From Rosa chinensis (lineage: Eukaryota; Streptophyta; Magnoliopsida; Rosales; Rosaceae), in the NCBI RefSeq assembly GCF_002994745.2, contig NC_037093.1:68653510-68717509 (forward strand): a DNA stretch of 64,000 bases, in the 5' to 3' direction. The position numbers and the translations under genes were made by a program. Below, piece after piece: positions 48,197 through 60,433 of this stretch; position 1 is the first letter of the stretch, and every line of letters begins with the position of its first letter. Under the pieces are notes generated by a model that saw only the letters and a list, made by a program, of their open reading frames with translations, ran no database searches and was not told the DNA's origin.

Positions 48197-49265
48197 CAGT
48201 GGCGGATCCAGGATTGGAACCTTGGACGGGCTGGATTTCTTAAACAAACAAAAAAAGAAACAAGTACCTTGGAAAGCAATAAGCATTAGATTGTAGCTAC
48301 TGTAATAATGTTGTCCAGAAGTACTTTACTTCCATCCTGCACAACAGCACAAGATCACATACATAGATGCACCGATGCACACACGAACAACAAATTAAAA
48401 CAGAGAAACCCCGAATCAGCCCACAACAGCACAAGATCACATACATAGATGCATTGATGCACACATGAACAACAAATTAAAACAAAGAAACCCTGAATCA
48501 GCCCACAGCCTACCTGATTTCCTCATTTCCAGTCTGCATTCTGCAACCTTCATTCTTCATTCTTCAATCCCCAATTTCCAGTTCAGACTTCAGAGCCCTA
48601 AATCCCTAATTTCAACAAAATCCCCAATTTTACTGAATCAAATCAATAACAAATCGGTTTGATTAAGAGGAACTAGATTCAGAATCAGATAGTGAGAGAA
48701 AAAGAAAGAGTACCTGGTGTAGTCGGAGATGGAGAGTTGGAGACGAGTCAGACGACGAAGTCTAGTGGTGAAACTTCGAATAGGCCGTAGATCGGTAGAT
48801 CCGTAGTCGATGAGTGGACTAGTGGAGTCGGGAGAGCTGGCTGAGCCGCAGGTGGCGAGAGGAGGAGGAAGACCGAGAGAGTCCGTCGCCTAGTCTCGAT
48901 GAGTGAGAGTCCGTAGCGGGAGAGAGTGACTGAGTGAGAGTCCATCGCCTAGCCTCGATGAGTGAGAGTCTGTCGCGGGAGAGAGTGACTGAGTAGCGAT
49001 GTCCGTCGCCTAGTCTCGATGAGTGAGAGTCTGTGGAGAGAGTGACTGAGTAGCGATGTCTGTCGCCTAGTCTCGATGAGTGAGAGTCTGTCGCGGGAGA
49101 GAGTGGGCGATGTCTCGATGAGACCGAGGTTTTGCAGCGAGACTGGGCGACGTCTGGACAAACCCCAATTAAAAAAAAAAAAAAACATATATCTAATTTT
49201 TTTTTGGGCTTCAAAATCTCGGACGGGCTCAAGCCCATCTTAGTCTGTGAATGGATCCGCCCCTA
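48197..49265. mobile_element. hAT-like element just upstream of the MYB copy B ATG
   Basis: The ends are CAGTGGCGGATCCA and, reversed, TAGGGGCGGATCCA. The flanks are CTCATCCC (48189-48196) and CTCATCTC (49266-49273), an 8-bp duplication with one mismatch. Unit A has uninterrupted sequence here (CTTCGCCCCATCTCTCT). The element is 1069 bp without transposase. It includes an 82-bp direct repeat at 48341-48505 and a GAGTGAGAGTC minisatellite at 48890-49120. The left flank copy contains the reverse complement of the MYB start codon. Confidence 0.85.
48890..49120 (+). repeat. Minisatellite of about 62-64 bp in the hAT-like element
   Basis: The unit CTAGTCTCGATGAGTGAGAGTC...GGGAGAGAGTGACTGAGTAGCGATGTC is repeated about four times with small length changes. 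The minus-strand frames over it (48819-49238 and 48949-49188) are repeat by-products. Confidence 0.8.
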
Positions 49266-50797
49266 CTCATCTCTCTCTCTGTGTAGCGGCTCGATCTATA
49301 ATATAGTCGAGCTTCACAATATTACTAGCTATATATATAAATATATTTTTATTTATATATATGAATTGGTTACTAAATATTACTAGCTATATCCATCTGT
49401 CGGTCTCTCAGAGTTGTGTTATCTAATTGGAGGTAAGGAGGTGAAGATATTTATCTGGAACCCGAATTCATGCATGGTCATATGAAGCAGATATTTCGTG
49501 GATAAAATATCAAATGTCAAGTACAGTATTAATTTTATGTTTCTACTTCTGGAGTGCGTACAAACCTACAGGCTAGGGTAAAAAAAAGAAGTAAAATACA
49601 CAGTAAGGAAATCGAAGCCTCTTCATTTATGGAACCATACAGCCAAGTTGACCGGGACATGGGCTCCAAAACAAATTGATCCGTTGATCCAAGCTAGTAA
49701 CATCATTTTCACATCAGAGTTGGCTATTCAATTTCTAGGTCCACATTTGAATAAAATAAAATATAAAAAAAATAAAAATAAAAATAAAAACAAATAAACT
49801 TCTAGATCACCCACAAAATTATAGGCTCAGAAAAGTAAAGAACATGGTACGGTACTGCTCATCAATAACGTGCATATCCTTATAATTGTAAAATTGTGAA
49901 CTTTTGCCCAATAAAATAACGAACCTTCAAGCAAACCCTGAACAAATCTTCTGTCATTAGCTTGCTTCTCCATGACGAGCTAGTTTCTGAGGCCTAGCTA
50001 GCTTAAGAAGAAAAGCATAATGCTCCCACACAAAAAACAGAACACACAGGAGCAAAACCCTCAGTGTACCTCGTTATTTGTTCAGGTTGGGACTTAATGG
50101 AAGTAATGCTCAACATGGTCAGAAATGTAAAATGTTGCCTACATTAATGTATTATACATTACTCTTCTTGAATCAAAGACTAAGATGAATTAACCATTTA
50201 TCAAAGTCTGCCTCTCAAAACGACATATATCATCGATCTAGTTGAATTTTCAGTACTCGAATTTAAATTATAGATTTGAATTACAGCTCTACAGATGCTT
50301 GAGCAAAAGCAAAAAAACAAATGTAGACTGTAATAAATCAAAAAGTACAATAATCTATCCGCATCCAAACAAAGGAGTCAAAAACTCAATTATTTTTGTT
50401 CCTCTAAGAAGTTCATAAATATTGTTCACGGTTTCAAAGAAACGCTTGGGTGGAGGACCAAATGATTTATGTCCAGATTTGAAGATATCGATCGATCGAT
50501 CCACAGTTGCGTTGGGGCCAGTAACGTTGGAAACCAATCAAACCACGCAAAACGTGGATGCAGGTAAACCTGAAAGATCCAACTTGTTCGAAAATCGAAA
50601 CCTTACGGGTACGCAGATGCAAAAAAAAAACAAACGTGCTACTATTGTCTGTTTGGAGCATGTGGCCGTGAAGACGCCCCTGGGAGTCCAACCCCCTTGG
50701 TCCTAAAAAAGTAGGAGGCAACCGCATCAGGAGGAATAATTAGCATTGACCGTTTGGTGACTTTGGGCTTCTGAAATTTACTCTTATTTACCCCGGG

Positions 50798-52644
50798 TAG
50801 GCCTCATCATATGGCCCTTGGGCCCAAAGCCCGGCCGGCCCGGTCCTTCCATTAGGGCCGGCCGGCCCGACCCTTTCTCAAATAGGGTAGGGTATGGGTC
50901 ATACAAATGAAGTCAAACCCTACCCTACGGCCATGCCCGATTGAGCCAGTAAGGGCTAGGCCCGGGCCTACCCTTAAGGCCTAGCCCTAACCCAGCAATA
51001 AAACTTATATTTTATTTTTGTTATTTTCTATTACATGTGTATAAAACTATAGAAGTATGGAGAATTATTTGTATCTGTTATACTAGAGAATATGTCTTTC
51101 AAATTGAGTCTATCCCTTTTAAGGCCCAAACTTATTAGTAGGTATGAAGCCTAACGCCAGGAGTCCAACTATCCAAGTCCAACTTAAGTCTCCAAGAGGG
51201 CAAAACCTAGAGGCCAGCATCAAAGTCTTCAGACAGCAAATTGACCATATCCACCTCTCTCAGAAAACCCTCTCTTCCTTCCCAATGAACGCTACAACTT
51301 GGTGGACCGCTCCGTCTCGGTCGGCGAGGGCTTGTCTCAACAGCTTCGTCTCCAGCCGACGGCGGGAACGAGCGCGGTAGTGACAGCGACTTGCTTGTCC
51401 AGGCCTAGAGAGAAGAGCACGGTGTTGACGCTTTGCATCACCAGGAGGAGGTTGTCGATCATCGTCGTGTCGTTAAAGGTGAGGACTTCATTTCCGACGC
51501 ACACTTGATAATTAGACTATGGTGGTTTGTGGTCAGATTCTTTACAATTACATGTTGTCTGTATTATTGATTATACTTGCAGTCTTGGTTCCTACTGGAC
51601 CAAGCTGGGTTTTCTTTTTTTCTTCATCATAGATCTAGTGGCTCGAGCTTTTTTATGTGTTAACAATTGAATTGTTTTTCTGCAAGTTTCTGTTTGTTTT
51701 AGCAGAAACTTTGTCTGCTCAAAAAACCTTTATTCATGCCCTCATTTATTTTGGTGGGCCAATCATGATGAGAAAAATACATGATGTCCAATCCATCAGA
51801 ATTCCTTAAAGTCGGGTTATATTGCTCTGTGGTTTTAATTTTCATGTAGATTTGTCATTTTGTGCTGTTAACATGTTTTGGTTTGAATATTGATTTTTCA
51901 TCTGTTAATTTGGTTATTTTTGTTTTCATTCAGCACTGCAGTTGATAATTTTGTAGCCTGATGTCTCCACCACAGCTGGTTGGTAAGGGGGAAGGGAAGA
52001 GCAATGGATATATGGTAGCTTGTTCTCCCTCTGTGGACATGAATCACCAGAATCTGTCGGACAAGGGAAGTTTCATGTGAGTTCAATCAATGTAAATTTG
52101 CATATTCTCATATAAATTGAATTCAGTACTGATCAATTAGGAACCTTTATTCATAATTGCAGGAAATTCTAAGTACAATAGAGCATGGTGGAAGTTCATT
52201 GACATAATTGCAGAAATCTTCAAGTCCACTAGAATGATTTATCTTGTAATTTTTTGTTTTTGAAGAAGTAATTGATATCATCAGACTGCTCTTCATATCT
52301 CAATTCTTCTCATTGCTTTTAAAGAAGTAATTGAAAATTTCAGTTTCAGTTGGTGAAATTGATATCATTAGACAGCAGACTACTTTCTTAAGTTTTAAGG
52401 GACTTCTAATTTAATTGCATATATTGAAGAAAATTTGTTTTTCCCTCCAATTTGAGTTTATTTCAAGTAAGCCCGGCCCTTTCGACCCTTGCGGAATGGG
52501 CCTTAAGGGCGGGTAAGGGCTTACATATTGAAGCCTCGGCTCGGCCTTAAGTTTTGTTGACTTGGTCAAAACTCGGCCCGGCCCTACCCTAAGCCCTAAA
52601 ATTTAGGGTAGGTTTGGCTCTAGCCCGGCCCATGATGACCCCTA
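50798..52644. mobile_element. hAT-like element in unit B right flank (1847 bp)
   Basis: The termini TAGGCCTCATCATATGG and, reversed, TAGGGGTCATCATGGG are imperfect inverted repeats. The subterminal zones are rich in GGCCCGGCC-type words in both orientations (50815-50995, 52470-52630). The flanks are ACCCCGGG (50790-50797) and ACCCCGAG (52645-52652), an 8-bp duplication with one mismatch; unit A shows the empty site (TGTACCCCGGCCGAGGC, about 38356). No transposase frame. The interior at about 51140-51500 has a gene-like GC-rich stretch ending at a GT that I cannot assign. Confidence 0.82.
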
Positions 52645-53015
52645 ACCCCGAGCAGAACTCAGAAGCTATGGCATAGAAGCCTAGCTAGAAGGTCCTTAAA
52701 TTATAAATATCTATGAGCCTAAAACTGAAAACATCATAAAATTATTGTTTGTCTCAAGCTGCACAAAGTAGAAGTCTTCCTTAAATTACATTGAACAAGT
52801 AATTATAATTCTACAGTAAATCCTCACACATGGGAAGTATTACAACCACCTCAATCTAATTGCTTATAACACATTCAATCTTCATTATATAAGTTCATTA
52901 GTTACTCTAATTTTCGTAAAGAAAATTAAATTATGGCTGAAGGATAATTTTGGTATCTCATGTCCCATCTATAGGTACTTGGTTGTAAGGCCAAGAGCCC
53001 ATGACAAGGGATCAA

Positions 53016-54792
53016 TGTGAGGCCCGGAAATATTTAAGGAGCTAAAGTTGAGTACTTCGAGATTTGATCTGTAATTTCAGTAATTGCTAAGAACACTCGG
53101 GAAGATTTTTTTTGAATTTTTTAAAAGATGAAATCTTTTAATTTAAAGGTTCGATATTAAAGTATGTGACGCGACGAGTTCGTGAGAATTTTCGGGGGAC
53201 TCTTCGGACACCCAAGCTAATTATTATGATTTTTCGAAGTTTCAGGATTATAGAAATTATTTAATGGAAAAGAAAAATAGAGCGACGCGATCTCACCCGT
53301 CCAAATTAATCACCGTGTGATCTGGATCGTGCATTTTAAATGAATATTTGTCTATAAAGAACCGAAGATGGATGGAACGCCCCAGATCACTCTTGAACTC
53401 TCAACGTCGAGACCCGTTTCCTCGACCCGGAAACCTGCGCCGGCAACCCGATTCCGTCTCCATCTTCCGGCCACGACACAGCGGCAAACCGACCCCCTTT
53501 CTATTCGTCTCCTCAACTTCGGCGTCCTCCTTGTCACGGATCGTCCATTCGACGACGGAACGCGACAAAACGAGGTTGAGAAATTGCTGCAACTCCGGCG
53601 ATTTTCCGGCGACTCCGGTCACCATTGTTGATGCATGAGGTATGAAACGTGATCTTCTCTTCGTGCTCTACATGTTGGTATGAATGGATTTTGGAATTGA
53701 TCGAGTTTGTTGGATTGGTGTTTTGGCTGTCGTCGGCTGATGTCGAGGCTACTGTTCCGGCAGAGAGTTCCAGAGTTCTTTGATTCAATTTTGATGATAA
53801 TTCTGGTCCTAGAACGAGCAGCGAGATGTGGGTTGCATTGAAATTCAGAATTGGTGTGGTGGAGCACAGTCGGGTAGCAGAACAAAGAGTTCGAAAATCT
53901 GTGAAGTACGTTTGATAGTGAAAAGTCTGGTTTTGTTCGTACTGGAACAAGACATAGACATGCAAAGGGAGAGAGATTCAGAAGCTTGCCAGAGTTGGTA
54001 ATTGGGTTCGAGTATTCCTCGATCAATTCTTAATAGCATAGGATTTCAACTCGGAGGTTTTAAAGACGAATTGTGTAATTGGACGAGGGCTGTCCAAGTT
54101 CATTTTGAGTTCCACGGTGAAGGTAAGGAATTACTCAAATTGGTTCTATTGCGTTGTGTTAATTAAGTTTGGTTTTGAAACTTGTCTTCTGGATTTAGAA
54201 CGGGAGTGATGGCGAAATGTATAAAGGATGCAGAACCTCGGTGGGCTAAGAACTCCAACAATTGCAATGGAAAAAGTATTCATGGTAAGTTGGGAGTTTG
54301 TATTACAAGTTAAATTTAAGAAAAGTAGTAACGTGATTGATGAGGAAAAGTGATGTTTGTCTGGGAATAAATTGTGGACAGTGAGATTAGCATTATTAGT
54401 TGCAAAACTGCGGTTGTGGTTTGATAGTTGGAAATTAAAGAAAGAAATTGTCAAAGCTCATGTTACCATGCACATTAAGTGGCTGCAGTTTTGAGTCAAT
54501 TATTGATTACAAGTTGTTTGTGATTAGATGCTAGAAGTAGAAATCTGGGCTTATAGATTATAAATTGTATTGAACAATTACAAGATATAATTGCCCTTGA
54601 TCAAGCTTTGTGCTAGCGATGGGCTTGTGAGTTCTCTAATTTATTGATAAGTATGTCGTTTACATACAATTAAAGGAATTGGGTTTCTTGACATTTGTGA
54701 ATGTTGGAAGTGCACTGAATATATAGAAATGATTATAAAGCTAAGAACTTGACGTACTATCAAGTGTTTTCCAAGAGAAGTATGAGGTTAAT

Positions 54793-54834
<42 letters not shown>

Positions 54835-56128
54835 ACCAAACCAATTGTAAAGATATTTGATTTGGATGCCTTTCTGGGTTGGTATCTAATCATGAATTTG
54901 ATCGAATTTTAATTTGATTATGGGTGTCCATAGCAAATTTGGACATGTCTGTGATACATTGGAACCTAGACTATTCGAATATCTTGGTAAAGTGAATTTG
55001 GTATGATCATATTACTGTCGTCAATTTCAAATATTCAAATAACAATGAATTGTTATCGGACTTAGGGACTCCAGTTACCCGGAACGTGAAAGATTGTGGT
55101 GTTGGCCTAAAAGAGCGAATGGAATCAAAGCTACGATATTCCAGGTAGGGGATTCTGGACTCGCCTCAGTTAGAAATTTTTATGCATGGATTTTATGGAA
55201 ATTAATGATGCATGAAAAAGAATTTGGTCTTTATTTCATTTTCTATGAGCTATTGTTTGATGACCTGAGAGTGAGAGGAGCATAGCGACTTCCTTGGGCT
55301 TCGATCCCCTAAACCTCCGGAGGGGCTGTATGGACTGAAGAGTGTCTAACATCCGTTGAGGTGTGGCACTGCTTCTAGGTGATACGGCGTAAGTGGACAC
55401 TCTCGCTACACATTGCCGGTGTAAACGATATTAATCGTGGTAAGGTTGTAGTTGGCATAGCGATCGGTCATCAGGTCTGTTTCATTCTTTTGGGCCTTAC
55501 TATATTTTTATAAACGAACTACGGTTTGTGGTTTCGAACATCTTTATCTATATGCATTGTTTCTCACTTACTTTGCCGGCATCTATATTTTAAATTACTT
55601 TCACACCTAGCTGGGGTAGAGTCTTATTGAGCAGTGAGGACGAAAGCTCACCCCTACAACAGTTTGTGGATGCAGGTATTGTGTACGAAGACGGGACAGT
55701 TGGATGATGCTAATTGTGGCTTAGTTACCTTGTACTTTAAATGGTCATCGACGGAGTTAGATCCGCGTGACAGGTTCTCTTATTTCTTTTACTCCCGTGT
55801 AACTTGTTTACCGAGGTTGTGATTATTTGTAAAATACCTTTTTCGTATTTTTTTCGGACTTTGGCCTTGAACCGGACGAACATTCGATAATTGTTTTGAA
55901 ATGACTTGTATTTGTTTTCTTTAAAGGATTTCTGATGGTTTTATAGTTTTCACCTCACTTAAACAACTGCTTCTGTGCTCAATTTTTCCTAATGTATTTA
56001 CTAAAGTATTCTTAACTTCCTTGTGTTGCCTTGCGGGTTCTTGAGACTTAAGTATCTTAGCTTAGGTTCTAAGGGCACGCGGCACTGTAATGTACTCAGT
56101 TTGAAGAGGTGCAAATCGGGGCGTTACA
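53016..56128 (+). mobile_element. Solo-LTR-like gypsy element, 3.1 kb
   Basis: It starts TGTGAGGCCCGG and ends GGGGCGTTACA, so TG...CA with partial inverted termini (TGTGAGGCCC/TGTAACGCCC). Flanks ATCAA (53011-53015) and GTCAA (56129-56133) agree at four of five bases. It shares blocks with the minus-orientation copy at 42832-46009 and with the relic at 15560-16290. No gag, protease or pol frame is present. Short ORFs at 53348-53638 and 53534-54026 are chance frames in its GC-rich front part. A (TA)n run lies at 54797-54832. Confidence 0.72.
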
Positions 56129-56191
56129 GTCAAGGCCTCTCTTAGATTGTTTTGAGTAAGTGAAGTACGTAGATTAGAATGCTTTTATTTT

Positions 56192-57173
56192 GGATTTTTG
56201 TCTATTTACCCCATTTCCAGGGATTTTTTTTCCACTTATCCCATTAAGTTTTTTTAATTCTCTCTTACCTAAAACACTCTAAGGAAGTGTTCTGTAATAT
56301 CTATTAAGATTTTTTTTTAATACAATTTTACCCTCAGTTCTTTGTTACTTAGAGAGAGAGAGAGAAATCATAGAAGACTTCGCCAGAGTCCCATCACCGG
56401 CCGCTAGATTCCGGTTGTCGCTCGCAAGACTTTTCTGAAAACCTCACCAGAGGTCCCCAAAGAGGTCGTTGGAAATGTTTATTTCCCAAATAGACATCTA
56501 TTACCCTCCAATAGAACTTTCGGTCGCCGGAATTGGAACTAATTTTCTTAAATTTAGACAAATAAAACTTTGATTAAAGAAAAAACCGAGGAGATTACAT
56601 CCATTTAAAACGTCTATTGCCCCAATAGAATTTTTTTTTTTCTTTTCATTTTGGGCTTCTGCCCCATTTTACCCAAAATAAAATAAAATGATTTGGGCAC
56701 CCAGAGAAAAGCTCTAGGCACCAAATCGCCGTTCTCCTCTACCACCGGCGTACCAGATTGCCGTTCTCCTTCACCACCGACATACCAGATCAACGTTCTC
56801 CTCTGCTACCGGCCTGTATCGAGTGCCGGAGAGCCTGGGTCGAGCACCGGAGGTCGAGGTCGAGGTCGAGGTCGAGCGCCAAATCTTGCCAAAGATGATC
56901 TCCGATTTTGATTTCGTGACTGGCGAAGCCCAAGCAACTGGTGATCCTACCGGTTCAGATTGCAGCCTGAAAGTGAGGCGAGAAGCTGAATCGTGGATAG
57001 GAAAACGGCATTGCTGCAAAGGGAGAAAAGGTCGGCGAAGTCGTGGTGATGAGAGAGGAGGACAAAACCGGAATCAGAAATGCAGTCAACGGGGCCAAAA
57101 ACCGACCCCAGTTCGTTGGGGTTTCGGCCTACGGCGGCCTGGGCGATCCAGCGGTGTTGGGGCCTTGCAGGGC

Positions 57174-57216
<43 letters not shown>

Positions 57217-57327
57217 CAGTGTACAAAACTGTCATTTTCCTTTAAACAGGGTAAGTGAGAATAAAATTTTGTTGCTGGGATAAGTGGGATAACTTTGTCA
57301 AATTTTGGTGCTTTGGGTCAAGGACCC
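56192..57327. mobile_element. MULE-like non-TIR element, member 2 (1136 bp)
   Basis: A perfect 9-bp duplication, TTTTATTTT, is at 56183-56191 and 57328-57336. The ends GGATTTTTGTCTATTTACCCC and GTGCTTTGGGTCAAGGACCC match, reversed, those of member 1 at 39006-41271. The interior holds TTGCCCCAATAGAATTT, GGAAATGTTTATT and ACCTCACCAGAGG blocks, shared in reverse with member 1, then a GC-rich part (56700-57170) and a GA microsatellite (57176-57210). Frames such as 56693-56911 are not recognised proteins. Confidence 0.8.
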
Positions 57328-57520
57328 TTTTATTTTTATACTTCTTTTTAGTTCGTGCAGAAAAGTTTTTTTTTTTCCTCCAAATTAGAAGCAATTAGTC
57401 AATCATATTATACTTTAATAGTTTTGATCATCTCTAATTTAGTAATTTTATTATATTTTCTTTATAGAAAAAAATAGAAGCAAAAGAAAATTACAAAGCA
57501 AAAACCTTTGTGAAGCAAAG

Positions 57521-58662
57521 AAATCAAATTTTATTGATACTCACAAAAAACTCTCTCTCAGAAAGATCCCTAGAAGGAAAACCCTAGCCGCTTTTGCACT
57601 AGTTCGGCGTCCTTCAGCATTGGTGTCATCTTCGACCTCGTTGGCGCGTTGTGGGTGCGGTCGGACCGGTCTACTTGACTATCAGGGACATCAGGTCCTT
57701 GATGGCTGATGGTGGAAAGTCTCGACGACAATCGAGTCGCATAGATGGTTATGGATTGACGACTTCAATGACTCTTAATCGACCACAATCTACCTCGTCA
57801 GGGAATGAAGGTGAAGGTAGATCCAGGTCTGTGTTGGTTTCCCGATTGGCTGGAATGAAGGTGAAGGTTTGAATTGGCTCCAATCTGGCCTGGTTTGGAT
57901 GGTGCGTACACTGCCGATGATGACTGGAGATGGACCTGCCGGAGATCGTTGGACGGCAGTGACGAGGTTGAGGTGATGGGGATTCTGAGGCTGGTTTCTT
58001 TATAGCCTTCTTGGTGGGCTCTATGGGGGTATGGCTTGGTTTTTAACCATGGGCCCAAATTGGCTTATTTTTGTTTTTAGTTGTTTTTGTCTTTTACAAT
58101 TAGGTGGTTTTATGCCAATAATAAGTCCATTCCGTTATAGGTTAAGGTTATGTGGGTTGGTCCCGATCTATGCACTCTGTGTGCCTTGTCTGCTCTAAGT
58201 TGGTGGCAACTTTATTGCATTGGCAAATGGTCGCAGCTTCTTAGTGGCAGTAATGTGCCTACTCTAAGTAGGAGGCGAGTTCCTTGCTTGGTCAAATGGT
58301 CGCTACCGCCTAGTGGCAGGGTGAGACTAAATGTCGTCGGATCTATTCTCCGGTGGTAACATAACAGAAAAGTTGTGCTTATAGTAAAAATGCTATGTTG
58401 TAATCGGGTTACATATCGAGTTATCTTTCCGTTATGTCAAAGCAAATGGAATAGTCAGTATATCACTCTTTGCTAGTTTGTGCTTGTTAGAATACATGTC
58501 TTTTGTAGATATTTCTGATATTATTTTGAGAAATACTCTAGGTGCTTTTTGTAATCAAATGTTTAGGCTCAATGTTCCCCCTTTGTATTTGACAGTTTTA
58601 TTAATCAAAACTTGAGGGCAGCCACTCCAACTCTTTATTCAAAAAAAATAAAAATCAAATTT
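57521..58662 (+). mobile_element. LINE 3' fragment with poly(A) and short target duplication
   Basis: AAATCAAATTT occurs at 57521-57531 and 58652-58662. Between them, the segment ends GAGGGCAGCCACTCCAACTC then an A-rich tail, a wording shared with the minus-strand LINE end at about 63252-63300. It carries no reverse transcriptase frame, as in a 5'-truncated copy. The 11-bp duplication is AT-rich and so weaker evidence than that at 3305/4974. Confidence 0.65.
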
Positions 58663-59075
58663 GAAAGCTTACAAATAGTATAAATGAGTCTTAAATTTGT
58701 TAAAACATCTACAGTAAAGTTTGGTTCAAAAATGATGTGGGGCAGCTAATTATGTAATCACTTTAATGGTATTTCGGATGCTCAATTGGAAAGTTGGAAT
58801 CACTCTTCGACTTGAAATTTCTTTGATGCTAAACAGTTGGATTTACCCTCGCGTTGAACAGTTGGGTATTTAAGTAATTGTAACCAGATGTAGCCTTGCT
58901 TAGCCAGAAGACCCTTTAACTACCACTACTTTCTTGTTGGAGAGACTTCTGAAATAAGCAATAAATAAAAAAAAAACAAAAGAGGAAATAATAGCTGTCC
59001 GTTCTGAGACTAAACGACCCACCTCGCCTTCTTTCTTTCTCTCGGAGGTTGCAACAGAAGCAAAGCAAAGTAGCA
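58663..59075. other. Upstream region of the GPI-anchored protein gene
   Basis: Probable promoter and 5'UTR. A CT/CTTT-rich stretch at 59030-59045 precedes the start codon. No other feature is seen. Confidence 0.5.
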
Positions 59076-60433
59076 ATGGCAATGGTCATATGGGTTCTTT
59101 TGGTTTATCTTCTTGTTGTCTCTGTTTCTGCTGCTACTCAAAGTAAGTCTCTTTCAAATCAAAGTTTGTTTCTTTGTGCATATTGTTTATAGGACAATGT
59201 GACCCTGCAAACTTCAGATTTGGAACTTGTATCTAAATGGGCAGTGAAGATTGGATCTGCTTAAAACAATTTGGGATTCTGTTTCCTTGTTTTGAATTTG
59301 TGTCTTTGATGCATTTTCCAAATGTGGCTACACTTTCCACATTTGCATTTGCACTCTTTTAGTGCATGAGTTATTGATTCAAGCTTTGCCTTGGCTTTAG
59401 ATCTTTGTGGGTAAGATCAGAAATCAGCTTTAGTTACTTGATCTGTTTGGTTAAGATTTTTTAATCTCATTTGTCATTCTAGTCATTCTTGGTTTGGGGA
59501 CAGATAATTTGGATCTTGGATTGGGCACCTGGATTTACAATGAGAATAAAAGATTGAAACTTGAAGATTTAGTACAAGTACAGAAAATAATAGTGAAGGC
59601 CAAAACTTGCGCTCTGGGACAATGTAATAAATGAAGCACTCTGCTTTATGGATGGTGTTTCTTCTGTACTATTTTGGTGAAGTTTTTTTTTTGTTGCTTC
59701 ATTGGACTTATTTTGACTTATGAAGTGCAAATGGTGTTTTTCTTTTTGCTTCATCGTCTTTTGTGTTCGTAATGTGGATCAGATATAGGACTTGTATTAA
59801 TGAGATTGATCGTGGATGAACATTGCAGTGAAAGTTACTAATAACCCTGCGGATGAGTTAGTGGCTGTTCTTAACGCTAACAGAACTGCACACAAATCAT
59901 CTTCCCTCTATGACAACCCTGGATTGGCCTGCATTGCCTTGCAGTACATAAAAGCGTACAAAGGTGACTGTGGTGCTGTAGGAGGTCCAGATGCCAAGAA
60001 GCCAGCTGATTCCGAGTTTGTTGAAGCTTTTGCTCCAAACTGTGGTATCCAAGTCTCAACCCTCTCTCCAATTACCGGTCGTTTACTTGGCTGCGAGACT
60101 AAATATGTCCACGCTGCTGAAGCATTTTCAAACATCTTGATTGAAAGCAGTAAGAGCTTGGACATTCTCTACAATAAGAACCACACTGAAGTCGGAGCTG
60201 CCGTGAGTGGCAGTGATGGTGGTTCTCCATATTTCTGGTGTGTGTTGTTCAGCGGCGGCAAAACTAACAGCAGCTTTGTTGCCGAGGGAGGTGTGGTTAA
60301 GATAACAAGACCTGGGTGCTTTAGTGGTGCAGATGACGAGTGCAGTGGCGCTTATGATTGGTCTAGAAGTAGTAGTGTGTGGGCATGTTTCACGACAGCT
60401 CTGATTGCAATGGGGTTTGCCTTTGGATTATGA
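59076..60433 (+). CDS. GPI-anchored secreted protein (At3g06035/At5g19250-like), 2 exons
   Basis: Exons 59076-59142 and 59829-60433 join in phase (GT-AG) to 672 nt, 223 residues. Residues 1-20 (MAMVIWVLLVYLLVVSVSAA) form a signal peptide. The mature domain contains six or more cysteines (GLACIALQY, GDCGAVGG, APNCGIQVS, LLGCETKYVHAAEAF, FWCVLFSGGKTNSSF, PGCFSGADDECSGA) and N-glycosylation sites. It ends in a small-residue patch and a hydrophobic tail (SSSVWACFTTALIAMGFAFGL), the GPI-attachment pattern. The family is plant-specific, annotated as uncharacterised GPI-anchored proteins, and expected at the outer plasma membrane; the biochemical role is unknown. The upstream start is preferred over the exon-2 ATG at 59816 because it supplies the signal peptide. 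Slightly longer than the roughly 200-residue Arabidopsis relatives. Confidence 0.87.

Larger units (their letters stand above)
38870..52700. repeat. MYB segmental duplication, unit B, expanded by insertions
   Basis: Unit B has the same order as unit A but is cut by four insertions delimited by target duplications: 39006-41271, 41505-46947, 48197-49265 and 50798-52644. Together they are about 10.6 kb. Removing them leaves roughly 3.2 kb alignable to unit A. The unit holds the frameshifted MYB copy. Confidence 0.85.

Noticed and set aside
53348..54026. Cluster of five overlapping frames up to 143 residues
   Set aside because: Inside the front part of the 3.1-kb LTR-like element. Frames on both strands at once indicate base composition, not coding.
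56693..57283. Frames of 67-140 residues rich in Glu-Val and Arg-Glu repeats
   Set aside because: Produced by short GAGGTC and GA repeats inside the MULE-like element.
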